Below, one piece after another: positions 22,292 to 48,477 of a DNA stretch of 64,000 nt. A program made the position numbers and the translations under genes. The stretch spans positions 962,501 to 1,026,500 of the forward strand of contig JAWDGP010003760.1 in assembly GCA_033675545.1 (NCBI GenBank). Reading direction: 5' to 3'. This DNA comes from Elysia crispata. Taxonomy: Eukaryota; Mollusca; Gastropoda; Plakobranchidae. Positions within the stretch are counted from its first letter, which is position 1, and every line of letters starts with the position of its first letter. The notes beneath the pieces are model-generated. The model saw only the letters and a program-made list of their open reading frames with translations, had not been told where the DNA came from and searched no databases.

Positions 22292-25200
22292 CTGGTTGGA
22301 GAAGAGAAAATCATGTGCAAGAAATAATTGTTGTATCCATAAACAAATAATAATAATCATTTAACCTTGCAATGTGATTATCTAGCTAGAAGGAATATTC
22401 AATGTTTTATAAAAAGTGTCATATTAAATTTTGCACCATTTTTTGACAAAAACCATCCACCATGTTTTTGAGCTCAAAGCCACCACCAGAAAGGTTCAGC
22501 TGACTAATCACTCGCCAAATCCATCCACCAAAAACAAAAGTTGAAAATTCACAGGAATAGCCCTGCAGAATTGAGACTTGATGATTTCAGAGAAGAGGAT
22601 GTCTGCTGAAGAATCTAAATAAAATTTAAGTAGCAGTCAATTTGAAATATCCTCACAGTCTTGTATGATAGCATTTATAAAAATTTGAAAATATAAAATC
22701 ACAAAAAATGAGAAAAAATAATAAAAAACAAAAAACGTCATTCAAAAAGTAAAGAGAAATCCTATGTGAAGCTAAAAATGTCTGAAACAGTAGCAATTTT
22801 GACCAGCCATCCATTTCCATGTGCAGATATGACAGGGTTTCCCAGATCTTCTAAATTTTAAAAGTCTTAAATAATTTAGTCATGGCTCTAGCAATCTAAA
22901 CAATTTACATCTTCTCAAGCATAAGGTTGTTCTTAAGATGAAATTGTAAAAGTTATGACAATTTAAGACAATGGGCAAGAAAAATGAAACTCTTGAAATT
23001 TGATACTACACTTCGAAAAATTTCATTGGAGTATATCGTCCTAAATTGATAACTGTGGTAATATGGCCTGACACTTAACCTCTGCTGTCAATCATTTCTA
23101 TGCATATTTAAAAGATCCTTTGCAAATAATAAAATACACTTGATCCAAAAGCACTTAAGCCTATTAATTTTGATATCTACACAACGTAGATTCAGTTAAG
23201 CAGTAAAAAAGCATCAATGCACATGATCCTTGAGTGGTGAATAAGCATACAAAGTGCCAAGCGACTTGGCCGCCTACATGAGTCTATTAGCACCGAAGTT
23301 GATTTTTCCAAACCAAAACATGGTTGCAAAAAACTTTATTACAAAAAAAAAAAAAAAAAAAAAAAAAATGAGCATAGCACCGGTACTATTTTGTTCTTGA
23401 TAACTAGATCTAGATCTAGATCTATATGATGTAAGATGAAAGAAAAGTGAATTGATGAGGAATAAAAAGAAGTTTTGTTACTGAAATCCAGATATCAAAG
23501 CAACACGACACGTTCTTCAAGCAAGTGACGATAAAGTTTGAGCCCGTCAATATATTTTTGAACCTGCAGTGATATCATAATCTTTTATTCATGTACTTTT
23601 TAAAGCCGTTCCTTATGATAAGATTTCTAGTGATAAATAATAAATACTCACCTATTGCTTTTTACAAAAGAAAAGGTTCTGAAAAAACCGATAAATATAA
23701 TTATTCAGCTATGGGTATAATCCAGCTGTTCGAGGATTTACTAGTTTCATCCAATATACTTCTAGACCTAGATGGCGATAGATGATGTGCAGCCGACTTT
23801 CGCTTCTTGAAAGATTGTTTACTTCACAACGGAAGCTCATCTGTTGAAATTGGAAGCGCGTAGCTGAACGCCTTAAGAAGTCGATATTTTAAAAATTCTC
23901 TTTTGAAACGCTTTCATGCTGATCGGCAACTCGCCATTCTATACACATAGTTGCCCTTAAATACAAAGGTTGATCAGAATGACAAAAAAGTATTTCTTTT
24001 CTTTAAGGAGTGATGAATACGATGCCTCAAAGAATTCTATTTATGAATGAATTACACAAATAAAGCACTGGGCTCCCGGACCTGATTTAAAAATAAGGAA
24101 ACATGCGTTCCCGTGACATTGGCAGTCTGTCAAATCTGAGATCTAAAGTGGAGTAAATTGTGAATATGTACGTTTTATTCAACAATATGACATTGTCCAA
24201 ACAGAAATTTTGGCTCAAAAGAATTTAAAAAAATGTTCACTGGCTTTTCACAAGGAATCACTTGGCTTTGCAAATCTCTGAAGGTTTATCTCAAAAAGTA
24301 ATACAGTAGTTCTTAGTGCGATGTAAGGACTAGCCGGATTTTGTCGTTAAAGACAATTGCGCTGGTTTTCTCGTAGATGTTTACATTTTTTATTGATATA
24401 ATATCAAATTTAAAATCAAACTATTAATATAATATGACCAAGTATGATGTGATTATTTTTAAATTAATCATTCTTGTTGTCTCTATATTTTGTCGATGTA
24501 ATAGGTGAACATAACGCCGTGTGGGGATGAAAGGTCGTTTTAGGCCAAAAAAGGACCAAAACAAGGAGAACTGCAAGAAGGCCAAAAGAAAACTGGAAAC
24601 AAAGTCCATAGGGGACAGTTCTATTACGTATGTCTTTGAAAAGCTTAGAGATGGTAAGTCTTTCATTGATCTAGAATTGAAATACAGCTAACAAAAATTT
24701 TATACTTGATTAGATTACTAGACTAGATTTCTAGATCTAAATATCTGAATCCACCCGCATTTCTTGTTCAGGTAAGAGTCAGGGAATTTCATCATCAACC
24801 CTGTAGTTTATGTGATATATGATATTATTATTATAAAATCGGATTAGCTAAAATCTATATCTAGATAGATGTTTTTGCACCCGTGAGGTAACGAACACTT
24901 TTACACAGAAGTCTCTGCTTGTGTCAAGTTCTTATCTAGACATCATAATTGGAAATTTTATCAGCTACCATGACAGATTCATCCGTCAGAGACAAGCCCT
25001 TAGTGCTTCCAGTAAAATAGGCTTGAGAGAAGTGCTTTGTATCTAGAATAACTTTCAAAGTTTGGAGAAAACAGGTCAGTTTTGAAATGGAGTTAGATAT
25101 ATTAGTACTAAGGTGAGCATCCAAACTTGTGTCAGCTCGTGTTGCTCTATTTTTACATAGGTGGTATGGTGGTGATTTGCTGTGAGCAATGACAGATTGA

Positions 25201-28200
25201 CGTCAACTAATAAATATGATTATGAAGGCACGAGCTTTGATTTTAGTCTATATTTTTGTTTGAACTGAACAACAGAACTATAATCAGGAGCAGTACTATT
25301 TAACCAAAAAACAACTTTAAAGTTAAACCAGAAATTATGCTAAATGAGCTAAAAGAAAGAACCCAACTAGAAATGGTACAACTACCTCAGGAAAGTGATG
25401 AAAATATGACGTAAACACACGTCTTACTCTTAATAATGTATACAGTAATTATGAATGTTTACACGTAATACAAAACAGATCATTAGCAAAATAGAATAAT
25501 AACTTGGCAAATGTTCACAGGTGTATTGAAAAAGCTAGAAATGATTTGCTTAGGTAACCCATTGCTGCGATAATGATTGCCCTGTTCAAAGAAATGATGT
25601 GAGACTGTGAACTGTCAGCTTCCTTCCTCTGCTTAGCCAAGTGACAGAAAGGTGGAGCGAAGAGCAATCTCTGAACAAGTGCACCCGATTTATTAGCTAA
25701 TTCAAACAACAAGGGATTAGCACAGTAGATACCTGCAAGAGGTGCAGGACTTCAAAACTTTGAAACTTAATTTTCATGAACTTTAAACATCTCCTGTGTC
25801 AGGCTTCCATCAACCTTCAAAATGCCTGGTGCCGTAATAAACGGTAATTGTACCTTTAGCTCCTACACTCATGATCATGGTACACTTAAGATGGGAACAG
25901 TTGAAATCTGCACACCCTAAGGGCTTTGTAAGCAACAGAGCTTCACAAAGGCAAATTAAGTTCATCGACGAACTATGTAAGGTTGATTTGAACAATATGT
26001 AAAAAAAAAAGAATTAATAACTCTTCACTTAAACACTGATTAAGTCCAATTTCAATTAGTAAAATGCACAAGTAAATGTTAGAGTAAATAATAATATTAG
26101 CTTGATCAATGCAGGATATATGTTTAAGTTATCATTTATGCATTATCCAATTCAATGGTTGAACAAGCTTGATGGATTGTAAATTATACCCATTCAAATG
26201 TAAGTGTCTTTAACATAATAGGAGTAATGAATTCAAATTATTCTTGACTACAGTCTTGTCACATTAGTCTTCTTAAAAACTCTGCAAAATTTATTTTTAA
26301 CAATAGTTTGTTCACACAAAATGCATCTAGTAATGAGCAAGTCCAATAACCCGCATTCATAACATAACATGGAATAATATCAAGTTTTATAAGAAAGTGA
26401 AACAAATAAATTCACCCAAATGATTATGAAAATTGCAAAGATCAATCCAAATATAAAACAATTTAAGATTTGTGGTGTGGACTTCACTCTCCTACCCTCC
26501 ATAATTTGATGAAGAAAACTGGTGGTCGGAACTTTCAACAAATAGCAAAATCTGTTTTCTTCAAAAAAGTTTGTGGCGAAATTAGTTGAGTCAGGGCTAA
26601 CTTGATCTAATAACTCTCACACTGGAAGTTTCTCTATCTCATTCTCACTTTGGCTTTAGTCAATCAAAATACAATGCTTTAATTAAATTTAAAATCTCAA
26701 CTGGGTTTAGACGACCCAAACTTCTTACTACAGCATTATCTAAAAACTACCAGGGCCTACTTCTAAAAGATTACAAATGTTACCCTAAACCTACCGTGAC
26801 ATTTGTTAAAGGGACAGGAAAGAGATCTGTGGGAGAAACCAATCATGATGCTCACCCAAGGGATGCATCAAGCTAGTAAAGCTAATAAATGCTCTTTCCC
26901 CAAACCAAATATGAAAAGGATGGGCACAGGTTGAAGCATAATAAACTTGCTTGCAAACACGAAGGAATCAAGTAACAAACATCGTACTTAAACTGACATC
27001 AAAACTCATCACAGTAGAAAAAATTTCCAATACAAGAAAATACAGTAAACATCATGTAATGCCATATGTTTTAAATTTCATATATTTTAATACATAGCAA
27101 GATTAAAAGTCTGAAAAGGAGTGCACAAGACAACACTCAAATTTTCATGTATGTAGATAGGTTAAATTGAAGCTGTCGTCCTTATTTCATCCGCTTACAT
27201 AAACCTATTACCTAGAGATTAGCTGAGACTGGAAAGGTCATTCAGATCAGTCAGAAGTTTTGGTGTATTTCCTTGTGAAAGTAAACCTGAATCATATCAA
27301 GTTTGACTCAAGGGTTGCTCTCTTCTTATCAGAAGATAAAAAGATTTGGATAAATGAGCTAAGGGAATCAATGCATTGAATCAGAATCATTGTCAGCTAG
27401 GAAGTTAAGATTTATGAGCTGTTTTCCTCTCACACAAGCCACCATATCAATGTATACAAGCAACACCATCTATTTATCTCAGGATTGTTTCTTATGCAAT
27501 AGGGACTTTGATTTCACAAAGAGTTATGCTACCTAGTTTGAAGTCATAAGCTCTTCTTTAAATGTTGTCAGCGTATCAAGCAATTGGGTCTGCATTGGTA
27601 TGAAATTTGAAACAAAAAGAGGTAAACATAAAATGAGTATGTGAGAGAACATTTACAACAAAATTATTTAGTTCTGCTTAGATCTTCAAAGTGCTTTTGG
27701 GTGTTAAACAAAATTCGCAATTTCTAACAAAGGGACATTATTCTTTGTTACATCACATTCCCTATAAAACCATTTGATAAAATATTTATCATATTCTGTC
27801 CAAATTAATAGCATGTTGCTCTTATCACATTCAAAGGAATATTCAAAATAATTCATTTTTTAGCTTCTAAATGGTGAAATTGATCAGATTATTGTAACAC
27901 TGTTAACAGATAATAAATTTTGTTTATCATTAACAGTAGTGAGACGAAAAAGAATACATTTGAAATATTATTTTTTTCCTTTTTCTTTTTAAATATTAAC
28001 ATCGAACTCATTAGTACAATTTGCAAAACTATTTTTGTGACCCAATGTGAAAAAACAACAAAAAAGCAGCTTAATCATATTTTCTGATTTTGAATGAAAG
28101 GTACTTAAGTGGGATTATCCATTAAAACTAACAGGAAAATCTGATCTCTAAAAATGATGCAAATAAAAAAATTGGATGCATTGTGCCTATTTTCTTTTTT

Positions 28201-31200
28201 TTTTTTCAGATTTCTGCCCTTCTTAATTATGTATAAAATAAATACTAAGAATGTTCACTTTAGGCTAGCTGTGTTTTCTGGGACTTGATGACATTATGAT
28301 TTAATGTTAATGAAGTGGTGGGTATGAGAGATCTAACCATTGAAGAAAATAAAAATATAACATTTTAAAGGCAGATAGTAAGAAAATTGTGAGGTTTTTT
28401 GTTTGATACTGAAAAATCCTCTGTTGTCTCTTAAAAGTCAAAGGCTAAGTGGAATTAGGCTCAATATATAAAGTTAAGTCTTCAGTATTGTTTTTTCTTC
28501 ATATCTACGGTAACTTCATTTTTTTTTTATTGTTCATGAACAAGGATCATCTTAACAGGTCATGACAAGAATCCTACAAGTGATGTTCTGGAAATGTTTT
28601 AGGAGAAAGTAGAAAACTAGTTCATTTATGTGCATTTTAGGTTGTGAAGTCCATATTGCTATATAACTTTTAATAAATTACAGCAATGAGAATGTAACCC
28701 TTAGATTATGATATTCCTGTAAAATTGTGTTTAATTACTTTAGTGAGTTTTGGAGGACATTGTCTCTTGAATCAAAAATGGTTCAAATGCACAGGACGTA
28801 CATTTTCAACAAATTTTTTTAAACAGTGCACAAAACAGTAAAAGCAAAGTTGGAAAATAGAACTGTCGCAAGATTGCATATTTAGAAAATAAAATAATAA
28901 GTTAGAATTAATGAAGTAAAAGATTTTATTACGAGACAGAAAAATTAAAAAGTTTCATGCTATATTGTAATTAATACCATGGGGATTAAGCTAAGTTTTG
29001 GTTAAAATATAAAAGATTAGGTCATTTCATATAATGAAAAATTTCAACCTGCTGTATCTGCATCAAAATTTATGTGATATCAAATTATCATTGAAAAATT
29101 GAGTTTATGAGTCATATTCATAATCAGAGACTTAAAAAACACAAATGAACTTTATTTCAGTAATCGCACAAGATGTGTGCATAGCTCAGTTTCACTGCTA
29201 GCTTCTTTTTCATTACTACTTGGAATTCCAAGGTCACGTAGAGTATTCTATACATAGGATATACTGTAAGTGACATGGGTTTATGAGGTCATGCTTCTTA
29301 TTCTGTAGGGTGCAGACATTGGACATGGGCTGGATGGTGAAAAACTGATCTGTGGAGTCTTTCACTATTGAAGGGATGGCATTGCTTCATTGCTTCCATG
29401 TCAGGTCTTTCCTTAAGGCATCATTACTGTTCGCTGTGCCTGTGAATAATGAACTGTCGGACTAAGGTCCACAACATTTTCTCAACTTTGTCAACAACAC
29501 TCAGATTTTAAGCGTATTTAATCACGCCTCAAACTTAAAAAAAATTCTCTAAAACTTTGTTCTCTAATTGTGCATGGAGTCTATAACCCCCAGACCTATT
29601 TTTACAACTGCATAATATTGCTTTGGTATTTCCAGCTTTTTTAGTCCTAAATGCTGGCTGGATCACACTGAGCAGAATCGTATTTGATCAAAGTATGAAT
29701 CTTGAATCTTTTCTAAAAAAGGGTTGAAAGCCTATTTTTACAAACTAATGCTTGGTTTATAATTTTCAGCATAAAACCGAGAAACTATGGCCAAGGACAA
29801 TTTATAAGCAGCCACTGTGGTTCTGCTGTTCCCCTGTTATTAGCTCTCTATTTATAATCTAGCCATATATAACAACAGACTTTGCTGGTGCCATGGTTAT
29901 AAATGATCTTGATATATAAAGTTTTCTCTTGTAATTAAAAAAAGGGGCTATTTGACTTATAGAAGCAGTATGAACCATCTATTCTGTTTGCAATACTCAG
30001 TGCCTTCCATGTCTCAACTCTCCAAGCAGGAGGCATTGGTGGCCTCTTATAATCTTGCTGATAGGTTATCCTACTTGTGTCTTTTTTGTGCAGGTTATCC
30101 AAGTTATTTTTGCATATTAGTTTCATTTGGCTGGCTTTACATGGGCAAACTCTCTGTTTAGAATGATAAGTAATTTTGTAAGAGGTCATTTGGTTTACTT
30201 TACTGGATTGCTATGTCTTATCATGTAATTTTTAGGTTGTTTCCCTCAGACTTATTGATTACCCATGTATCACATTTGTGTGGGGGCAGATTGTGTTACT
30301 GCCTTTTTTACTTTAATTTTTGTCTTTTGTTTTGATTTTGTTTTCTCAGAATTGTCTTCTATTCTCCTTAAATATTCCTAATTTTTTAGTGTCTTTCCAT
30401 TTGTTGACGTTGACAATTTGTTATGTTTCTTTAGTACTTTCCTTACTTCTGAGATGTTAAAATGTTTCAAAGAGATTAAATCGACTTCATAGGTTGTTTG
30501 CAATAATGTTTTCTTGTTAATATATTGATTAATGAGTACTTCATTGCTAGTTAATATGGTATTGATCTTAATATGAATACACTATCAAAAGAAGCTTTTT
30601 ACAAAAGTTAAAATATGTGATAAAGAAGTCTTTGGTAGATAAAGTCTATCAGTAAAGAGTGAAAGGATAATTATAATATGATAAAAAACAAAACAAAACA
30701 AGATCAAACTGAATGAGAGATTTTCAGGTCATCGGTAAAAAAAAGCAAATTTTATCCATCAGTTTTTCTGTTCATTTTAAGGTATATATTTCTTGATATC
30801 GACAAAAAAAAATTATGTTAGATCAGATCTTTGGATACAAAAGAAGATGCACAGCATTATTACTACTTCAACACAGGTATATTTAAAAAGGATCTGAATT
30901 AAGCACCTTGCTAGCCCTAGCATGACTCACAAGTAGCTCAATGTAGGTGATTTTTTTATTTGTTTAAATTGTCCTTAATTACAATATTGATCAAGTTTTA
31001 TCATTAACATTCAAGTGAAATTGATTAAGTTCACCTCAGATTTGGTCTGACGATTCTCCATCTTTTATGCCTGTTTTTTTTTCCTGTGTTGGCAAGGGAG
31101 AAAAAAGAACCTACATAAGGTTTGAATAATATCCTTCATTTATGTTTCGGTTTAGACTTGTTTAGTGTATCATAGTTAAATTGAAATCTGTATCTTTGAT

Positions 31201-31380
31201 TATAATGCCATATATTTTCTGATCAATGGCATAGCTTGCTGAAATAAAATTTTAACCCCTTTATGACAGAGGTATTTTCAATTGCCACGACAGGCCTTGA
31301 ACAGTGGTATGATTCGTACATTTTCAACATCGCTGAAGTTAATCAGGAAATTGGATTTTTTAATTCTTTTGCATTCAGTG
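22292..31380. other. Spacer between the divergent EF-hand and MMADHC genes
   Basis: No conserved coding exon was found. It should contain the untranslated first exon(s) and promoter of the minus-strand EF-hand gene. A GC-richer patch at 23760-23880 includes agatggcgatag, a YY1-like core near 23770, and is the best promoter candidate. A poly-A run occurs at 23342-23368 and tandem agatct units at 23406-23425. Open frames at 25515-25712 and 25810-25995 have no recognised homology. Confidence 0.4.
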
Positions 31381-31394
31381 CCCCATTTACGCAG

Positions 31395-31400
31395 TATAAA
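31395..31400 (+). promoter_or_regulatory. Candidate TATA box of MMADHC
   Basis: TATAAA at 31395-31400 lies 30 bp before a GC-richer patch (tggcggattcgagg), followed by plausible donors (ACCAG then gtactt at about 31453). The MMADHC start codon lies in an exon that needs an upstream untranslated exon, and this is a candidate for it. It is suggestive only. Confidence 0.25.
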
Positions 31401-32084
31401 AAACGGCATTAATGGGGAATGGCAAAATTGGCGGATTCGAGGACATATACCAGGTACTTGGACCAGGTATCTTGTCACGAAAAATCAGACGTACTGCAAA
31501 CTTTTACATCTCATGAATTGGTTAAAAGTTGCTTTTAAACTAGTTCTTCGAAATTTAAAAAAAATGTCAATAAATGAAATACTCAATAAAACTTCAGAGG
31601 CAATATCCAACTAACTGCTTAGTACTTTTAAAAAGTATTCTATCCCTGCCCTCTTCTTGCTACACATACTCATACCCTCTCAGATAGGACTGAAGGCTAC
31701 TGCCCGAGAACCGAATGCATCCTCTAAAATACAATATGCAGTGATTTCTAAACAAAAGAGCAGGCCTATTCACATGTTGGCCCTCTGCTTTTCTGTGGGA
31801 CATATCTAATGCTACGACAAAAGTTGTTGGCTATAAAAGTATAATTGATCACAATGTTTATAATTTATAAGTGTATGTGTTTTGGATGATTTATATTTTC
31901 AAATAAGTATGTAATATGATATGTGGCAATGAAGTTAAATTTGATCATATTTATCAGGTTGCACAGCTCAAGCCTATGCCATGCTGTGTCAACATTTCAC
32001 ACGTTTTGAAAATTATTGAATCTGAATACTTTATCTCTGTCTTATCCAGTCATCTACTCTTGCGTGTTTCTTTCTCTCCCTTAT

Positions 32085-32262
32085 GGTTTGTCTTTTTTTT
32101 GTTTTTTGTTTTTTTTTTAATCTGCTTGTCTCTGTCTGTCCGTATGTCTGTCTGACTTTGTCTCTGTCTCTCAATCCCCCTCCCTTTTCTCTCTATTTTC
32201 TTTCTTTCCACTATGGTTTATTGTGTGTGTGTGTGTGTCTCTCTCTCTCTCTTACTCACTCT

Positions 32263-32319
<57 letters not shown>

Positions 32320-32320
32320 A
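32085..32320. repeat. Imperfect pyrimidine/CT-rich tract
   Basis: T runs, tctgtctgtccgtatgtctg variants, (TG)n at 32222-32238 and (CT)n at 32270-32304. Low-complexity sequence upstream of MMADHC. Confidence 0.8.
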
Positions 32321-33384
32321 ACCTGTTTAAATGTGCATGCCTTTCTATGTCTATTGGTCTCTTTTGTATCTTGTATTTGTCTCTGTCTCTTATTCTATCT
32401 CTCTCTCGTTGTGTCTCTTGCTTACCCTCTTATTCTGCTGTAAGGACTTCTCATCTGCTTTACAAGCAGAAACCCTCTCGTAGTTTCTATATAGCTATAG
32501 TCACTTTCCTACCCACTTTCTCTTTTCTATGTTTAGTTATAGAAATGGCTGTGTTGTAGGCCTGCTATAACTGTTATCTCAAGTTTCACCTCTGGTTGAG
32601 CAGCTGGAGTTCTTGAATACATACAGCCTGTGCTCAACTCCTACATTGATATCATATATCAAATTATATTTTACTGGGTGATTAGTCTGCAAAATTTTGA
32701 GTAGTGTTTTTAAACAGGCCCACTTCGACTCACTAAACTTTAGTTTTCAACTTGGACACGTTTATTTTAATCTCCATATATTTTTAAACTGGTACTTAGT
32801 GTTTGGCAAGTAATGCAAGAGTTTTACTTGAAAGAAAAGACCAAATGGGCTTAAAAGTGTATTTTTCTTGAAAAAAAAACCAAAACAAACCAAAACAAAA
32901 AGATTTATTGAGTAAAATATTGTAATGTTTTGTATGAAGATTTGTTCAAGGCCTAGCTTAAGTTATAGTTGTTCTAAATAATTGTTAGGCTCTGAGCCTA
33001 ATATGTGGACAAGACCTAGCTTATTAGATGCATTATCTGTTCAGCAGGGCTACTTTGTGCAGTGTGTTTTTTTTAATTTTCTTAATTTTTCGCCAGTGAT
33101 GTTTTGATATGTAAAAAGTAATAAAGTTGTTTAAATAGCTTTCTGATTTAAAACAAATTGTAAGACACTTGTAAATTTGACTACTCAGTGTATAAAGAGT
33201 GATTTGGTTCGCTATAAACATTTTATGGTTCTGGAACTCATTTCACTGGAGGTGCATTTTAAGTCCATTTATGGAGCTGCTTTGAAGACTATAGCTTTTT
33301 TTTTTCTTCACTGATCTTATTAATAGGAAGTCTGCTTTTAAATTTGATGTATTGTTATACATTTAATTTCAAATTAGAAATGTG

Positions 33385-33645
33385 TTATATTTTTAAAAAA
33401 GAGAGGTCCATCTGATGATAATTTTATTTCTTTCTCAATTCAAATGTGCTTTCACTGTAAACCAACAGAAATAAATCTGCTTGCAAATTTTACTTTGAAA
33501 ATTATAACTATGACACAGTATTTGAAAAAAAAAACAAAAAAAAAACATTGTTCTACATTTTTGAAACAGAGAGGTTCATGCCATAATAATTTTATTTTTC
33601 TTTCTATCCAGATGCCCTATCACTGAAAAACAACTCAAAGTACAT
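33385..33645. repeat. Diverged tandem duplication at the MMADHC start exon
   Basis: About 85 bp at roughly 33385-33470 is repeated, diverged, at about 33551-33638: gagaggtccat/gagaggttcat, gataattttatttct/aataattttatttttct, then cactgtaaaccaac/cactgaaaaacaac. Only the second copy has the AG (tatccag at 33611) that serves as acceptor for the start-codon exon. Confidence 0.6.
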
Positions 33646-33650
33646 CTGTA

Positions 33651-45346
<11,696 letters not shown>

Positions 45347-45900
45347 AGAAATCAGGACATGTCATGATTATTTGTTTTAAAGTATTGTCAGCCATAGGTT
45401 GTTTTTTTTAGAATATTATTGCTTCGGGTAATTAGTAGTTTACAGATTTCTCTACTGTTGATTTCTTACTATCTCCATGAAATGTTCCAAAGAAATGCGA
45501 ATCACTTGTTTTCTTTCGCTTTATCCCTTTTGGTATAAATATTTTTTTTCAAATGAAAGGAGAAGAAAAAACAGGACTCAAACAAAAAGAAAAGACATCT
45601 GTTATAGTATTGTTGTGTTATGGAGTGTGGGTAATTGAATTTTGATTGTTCTGTACAATTTGTTTAGTATAGTTGAAAGTGTACTGTGACTGCTCTTCTC
45701 AAACCAAAGATGGTTTCTTTTTTCAAGACAGCTGAAAGATCATATTTATTAAGGTGATTGAAGTTGTTAGAGGTTATGATTGACAATGATTTTTTGTTGA
45801 AATATGCTGGCATTAATTATACCATAAGGTATGAAATTTTGTGAAACAATGCTCATCATTGAAGAAGCCATCTAATTGTTAAGTAATAAAATACCGGTAT
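45347..45900 (+). terminator. MMADHC: MMADHC 3' UTR and poly(A) signal
   Basis: The first AATAAA clear of the coding region is at 45895-45900, which would give a 3' UTR of about 570 nt. An AATAAA at 45342-45347 overlaps the stop codon and is unlikely to be used. Confidence 0.45.
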
Positions 45901-48075
45901 ATGTATTATATATCTCTTCCCCCCCAAAATACATGTATTTTGTTTATTTATTTATCAATATATAACTGATGCCATTATGAAGTGTGTGGGGAAGTTCATT
46001 TTTCTAGGTACAAGTATATCTAAGTGCTGAAAAATTTAACTATGGTTGCTAGAGACTGCAATATTGTCATACTCTTATCCCATAGGGTCCTTGAGCTAAA
46101 TGTCAAGGGAGTTTTGTGTTCAAAATCTAACCTGCTATAAAGCAAAACTCCCAAAGTTACCTTAAAGAGACATACGTACAAATTTTTAAATACTATTATA
46201 TAATGTAATTATAAGAAGCAGCAAAGAATTATTTAGGACTCTAAATGTTAGTTTCAGGGGTTCAAAATAAAAGGTCATTCATTTAATTTGGATATAATAT
46301 ATTTCTAAAAAAATATACAAAAGTAGGGCATACTTGAAAATGTTTCACAGATTCATAAAGATGTATAGAATTGAGCTTGATTGGATGGTACTTTGCAAAA
46401 AAAAAAAAAAGAACTGTATTTAATATACTAATTTTTTACTATGGAATTACATTTTTATGTTTAGGCGTTTCAAGTATAAAAAAAATGTTGTAAACTGGGA
46501 CTGTGGGACTGATCTGATGGCAAAATGTAGGGACCTACCATTTGATAGGTCCATAATCATAATCCAGAGTTTTTGTATGTCAAGTAAAATCACATGGAAA
46601 AAATGGGACATAAGGCCAAATCATGCCTGGTTGCATCAAGCACCAAAATATCAGGCACTGCTCAAAATTTACTGGTGCTGTACTTTGCATGCTCAACAGT
46701 TCTAAAAATTGTCATGAAATTTTGGAAAAAATAAGTTTCAGAAAGGGATGTTTTGTATTCTATAATATCATTCATAGGAGAGCAAATTTGAGAGCGTAAA
46801 AAAAGCGTTTTCTGTCATCATTTGTTTGGAGACATAAAAAATTAGGTTTCTCAATTGTTTTCTTTTGTCATTAATTTCTAAATGTATTGCTGAGTATAAA
46901 TATAAAGACTAGTGTTTTCTGTTAGCTTGGTAAAACCATGAGGACTGAAATAACAATGTTACACATCAATATCAATAAGTTTATACCTAAAATTAAAAAG
47001 TAAAATCTGTTATTCATCTGAGTGTGGGGAACATAAAACTCAATGTTTATCGCAGTAATGAACCCTTGACTGAGCAATCTTGTGCACTAATTGGTGTCTC
47101 CCCAACTTTCTTGTAAATGGCAGCCTGGATGCATAAATATTATAGAAATATCAAACTCGCAAAAAAACTTGTTCTATTATAGTAACAACTCTTGAAGTTC
47201 TATTTAAAGCATTGGAGAAAAAAATAGAGATGAAAGCCATAAGATTACCGAAACTAAATTGCCAATTACAATTAAGTCCACATAAACTACATTTTCGTGG
47301 ACAAAAGTAAGTGAAAGACCAACTCAATGAGAATTTAGATATGTAAAACATAAATAAGGCTCATGAAATATTTATTATAAGAAATACGATATCTGCTGAA
47401 AGATATAAATATATGCAAAAATGGGGCTAAAAAATAAAACAACAAAAAACAATGGAGAGCGCTTTTGCAAATACAAAAAAAAAACTAAAAATAGTAAAAT
47501 ACAGTCGAGTGCATATTGTTTGAATGCTGCAAATTTTGAACTCTTGGTTAATACGAAGTTGATTAGTTTTACAGTTCATATTGGCTCTTTAAATCAAATC
47601 TCAAGAAGATAAAGGTTTGAGAGAAGAATAAATTTCAGATCTCGCTCTTTCGGAGTTGCCATTTTGTTTTCATATTTTCCAGTACTGAAAAGCTCTTGAC
47701 ATAGAAGGCAATGTGGTGCTCTGAGTCTGGGCGGCGAATATTTTCCGTGTATGTATATTGTGTTTTACATCCGTCTAGCTTTATAAACAAGAGTTTGCAA
47801 CATAGAGTAAAGGAGGAGGGAGGGGATGGGTATTGCATACGGTAATGAACGGATGTAAATCGTTCCCAGGCTGAGAGCACGAGAATAAAAGCTCAAATTT
47901 GAGCTATTGTTCAACATGAAAAGGTCTCATATCTTCCTTTTCTTTTGTATCCTATTAATTCGTATATCGTTTAATTCGAGGTTCTTTTTATCCCAAAGAC
48001 TTCGAAATAACCAAACAGGACTATGTTTTCAAGATAAAAATGTATCATATCTATCATATATCCTCTTTTTTACAG
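45901..48075. other. Spacer between MMADHC and QTMAN
   Basis: No conserved exon found. At 47655-47670 gttgccattttgtttt contains a reverse YY1-type core (AAAATGGC), and the GC-richer patch at 47640-47890 is the best QTMAN promoter candidate. A poly-A run lies at 46399-46412. Confidence 0.4.
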
Positions 48076-48119
48076 GATTGTGTGAGTGAAATTGTGGGAT
48101 TCCACAGACCAGCTAATAG
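48076..48119 (+). other. Candidate untranslated exon of QTMAN
   Basis: A 44-nt stretch is framed by a strong acceptor (ctcttttttacag) and a strong donor (AG then gtaagc). It lies on the QTMAN strand between the presumed promoter and the start-codon exon, which itself has an acceptor at about 51070. It is a good fit for a 5' UTR exon, but no transcript evidence is available. Confidence 0.4.
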
Positions 48120-48403
48120 GTAAGCAAAGATCAGTAACATTAGCCTGTAATTAGTCAGATACACATTGAGGTGGTATATGACTCCAACAGACAGGCTGGC
48201 AATATACGCTGTCTATTTGATACAACTAGCAAGAATAATGGCACGTAAAACATGAATCCTGCGCGAAATTTTAAAAAGTTTAACACCTAGTCTCAGCTCG
48301 AGGATTTTTTTTTTTTTTCAGTAAAATGATACCAAAACGGAAAAACTGAAACAATGAAAGGTATTTTACAATTATACAGAATAGAACTAAAATGTTTTAA
48401 AGT

Positions 48404-48406
<3 letters not shown>

Positions 48407-48473
<67 letters not shown>
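48407..48473. repeat. (AT)n microsatellite
   Basis: About 33 AT units, self-complementary and able to extrude as a cruciform. Confidence 0.95.

Positions 48474-48477
<4 letters not shown>

Noticed and set aside
25515-25995. Minus-strand frames of 65 and 61 residues
   Set aside because: Reasonable composition, but no recognised family and no clear splice pairing with neighbours; not enough to call a gene.
31282-31614. 110-residue plus-strand frame near the candidate MMADHC promoter
   Set aside because: No homology recognised; more likely promoter and untranslated sequence.
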